Source of the DNA: Betaproteobacteria bacterium | GTDB lineage: Bacteria > Pseudomonadota > Gammaproteobacteria > Burkholderiales > SG8-39 | Assembly: GCA_012274205.1 (NCBI GenBank) | Contig: JAAOZY010000428.1 | Location: 1-13,666 of the forward strand | Length of the DNA: 13,666 bases | Reading direction: 5' to 3' | Shown: piece by piece, positions 13,392 to 13,666 of the stretch | Numbering within the stretch: the first letter of the stretch is position 1 | Layout: each line of letters begins with the position of its first letter | Made by a program: the position numbers and the translations under genes | Notes under the pieces: generated by a model | The model's input: the letters and a program-made list of their open reading frames with translations, nothing else | Databases searched by the model: none | Told to the model about the DNA's origin: nothing

Positions 13392-13666
13392 GGGTCTATT
13401 CTGTTGAAAAACTCGATATTTAAGACGAGCTTTTCATTGCGGCTAAAGAGCAGGTGCGAATTTTTGTTGGTGTTCGGGCGGTTTTTTCTGGGTCTGATCG
13501 CCCTGACTGCTCTTATGCAGGTACCAAATCGTCGTTTTGTGTAACTGGTGCGAGCCACTTCGCCATTCGTCGTAGATTTTGCACGGTGGCTGCCATCAAG
13601 AACTCATCTTTGGCGCCACTCAAACCTCGCAACCTGAGTCGATCAAGCTTCAGTATTCGCTTGAGA
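13392..13666 (-). mobile_element. 3' end of an insertion sequence (IS5/IS1182-like), cut by the window
   Basis: The transposase C-terminus on the minus strand is followed by a non-coding tail. The tail ends near 13392-13414 in TCTATTCTGTTGAAAAACTC, which resembles terminal inverted repeats of IS elements of this type. The other end lies outside the window, so neither the repeat nor a target duplication can be verified. Confidence 0.5.
13513..13666 (-). CDS. Transposase, C-terminal 50 residues (runs off window end)
   Basis: The frame ends at TAA (13513-13515) and is open to the window edge. It encodes LKRILKLDRLRLRGLSGAKD, then EFLMAATVQNLRRMAKWLAP. The RLRGLxGAKDEFLxAATxQNLRRMAKWL pattern is typical of the C-terminal end of DDE transposases of the IS5/IS1182 groups. 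The catalytic residues lie upstream, outside the window, so it is not possible to tell whether the element is intact. Transcription runs toward the class II aldolase gene. Confidence 0.8.
   Translation of the reverse strand, partial: LKRILKLDRLRLRGLSGAKDEFLMAATVQNLRRMAKWLAPVTQNDDLVPA

Overview
The window is high-GC DNA with the coding style of a Betaproteobacterium, most likely Burkholderiales. This is inferred from base composition, codon use and the look of the ABC-transporter, MetE-like, SDR and class II aldolase genes; there is no rRNA or other phylogenetic marker to fix it.

Bases 1 to about 8400 hold a catabolic-looking cluster under what appears to be one local TetR regulator. On the minus strand are a Gfo/Idh/MocA oxidoreductase (cut by the window start), an ABC ATPase, the TetR regulator, an ABC permease, a DapA-superfamily lyase/aldolase, a GNAT acetyltransferase and an extended SDR. 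On the plus strand are a MetE C-terminal-domain-like protein and an NMT1/THI5-type substrate-binding protein. ATPase, permease and binding protein together make one NitT/TauT-type importer, but they lie in three transcription units. The imported compound is unknown. Oxidation (Gfo/Idh, SDR), C-C bond chemistry (DapA-like), methyl transfer (MetE-like) and acyl transfer (GNAT) suggest breakdown of a small, perhaps methylated, carbon or nitrogen source.

The main non-coding observation is one 16-bp palindrome, consensus kTWWCC-N4-GGTTAm, at four promoters: before the ATPase, between tetR and the MetE-like gene, before the DapA-like gene, and before the SDR. At each site a sigma70-like -35/-10 pair with 17-bp spacing overlaps or abuts the palindrome. 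This predicts a self-contained regulon repressed by the local TetR protein.

Bases 8550 to 12440 look like inserted accessory DNA. They hold a DUF433/DUF5615 toxin-antitoxin-like pair whose toxin gene lacks a recognisable start codon, a SpoIIAA/STAS-like protein, a small exported protein with a hexanucleotide repeat inside its signal peptide, a DUF6868-like membrane protein of lower GC, an MFS exporter, and poorly coding gaps. From 12438 a class II aldolase/adducin gene (minus) follows, with a TATAAT promoter box but no palindrome. The window ends in the 3' part of an insertion sequence (transposase C-terminus, minus strand). No tRNA, rRNA or CRISPR array was seen.
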